This document shows, piece after piece, positions 63,548 to 64,000 of a stretch of 64,000 bases of DNA. The stretch is from NCBI RefSeq assembly GCF_014839835.1, contig NC_071621.1, positions 12,775,421 to 12,839,420 on the forward strand, given 5' to 3'. This DNA is from Dryobates pubescens (lineage: Eukaryota; Chordata; Aves; Piciformes; Picidae). The position numbers and the translations under genes are program-made. Below the pieces are notes generated by a model, which was given only the letters and a program-made list of their open reading frames with translations, ran no database searches and was not told where the DNA came from. The stretch's first letter is position 1, and the number at the start of each line of letters is the position of its first letter.

Positions 63548-63712
63548 AGAAGTGCCACCATTGATGGGGGAGGCAAGAGAGGCATTATTATTAACAAATT
63601 AAAACAAATTAACTTGGGTTGTGGAGACTTACACCACAGACTACCAGAGGGTAGTCTGACTACCAGAAAGAAGTGCATGGGTCAACAAAAGGATGTCTTT
63701 GGTCATTTGCCA

Positions 63713-63718
63713 AATAAA
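63713..63718 (+). terminator. KCTD14: KCTD14 poly(A) signal
   Basis: AATAAA 166 bases after the stop. Confidence 0.75.
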
Positions 63719-63799
63719 AGAGCACTTAAGAGCCACTGCTTCTTGGGCCTTAGGGGATAACTGTGATTCAAAAGCTGTGAGGAAAAGGAGGAATTTTAC

Positions 63800-64000
63800 T
63801 CTCAGTCTTGCTGAGTATAAGGTCAGAGAGACAGATCAAGCTGAGCCAGGGGAAGCTTAGGCTCAAAGTGAGGACAAAGTTCTTCCCAGAAAGAGTAATT
63901 TGCCAATGGAATAGGCTGCCCAGGGAGGTGGTGGAGTCACCGTCCCTGGAGGTGTTCAAAAAAGGATTGGATGTGGCACTTGGAGCCATGGTTTAGTTGT
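63800..64000 (+). mobile_element. CR1 LINE 3' fragment, runs off the window
   Basis: gagccaggggaagcttaggc to ttggagccatggtttag; the tail continues past the right edge. Confidence 0.83.

Overview
This window is vertebrate nuclear DNA, almost certainly avian. The coding exons are vertebrate, introns follow GT-AG rules, and the intergenic and intronic space is packed with CR1 LINE fragments carrying bird-type tails (motifs such as ggtctcttccaacc). I count about fifty CR1 pieces in 64 kb, many nested in one another. That density would suit a woodpecker or relative (Piciformes), but this is an inference and the species cannot be proved from the window.

Layout. 1-18,763: ALG8 on the + strand, 12 coding exons (human numbering 2-13) with exon 1 off the left edge; the introns hold CR1 copies and one tRNA-CR1 chimera that looks like a SINE. 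18,764-22,190: CR1-rich intergenic DNA. 22,195-27,371: NDUFC2 (+), three exons, with a CpG-rich promoter and a G-rich minisatellite in intron 1. 27,455-29,216: CR1 pieces and a solo LTR. 29,217-48,138: a large inverted repeat with two head-to-head copies of THRSP (Spot 14), one on each strand, around a 1.4-kb spacer. The left arm is about 10.5 kb and the right about 7.0 kb; the difference is one extra unit of a tandem duplication in the left arm. 50,361-50,756: a third, diverged THRSP copy (+). 51,499-52,584: a probable solo LTR split by a CR1. 53-62 kb: CR1 mosaics, a MIR-like fragment and a possible orphan exon. 62,876-63,718: the main exon of KCTD14 (+).

The gene order ALG8-NDUFC2-THRSP-KCTD14 matches, from memory, the conserved amniote block on human 11q14.1. 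The genes are not a functional operon: ALG8 works in ER N-glycan assembly, NDUFC2 in mitochondrial complex I, THRSP in control of lipogenesis and KCTD14 is a BTB protein. The notable biology is expansion of THRSP to three copies, two of them identical at protein level inside a near-perfect palindrome. An empty CR1 site and a shared deletion allow the duplication steps to be partly ordered. All coordinates were derived by eye; repeat ends are good to roughly 5-20 bases.
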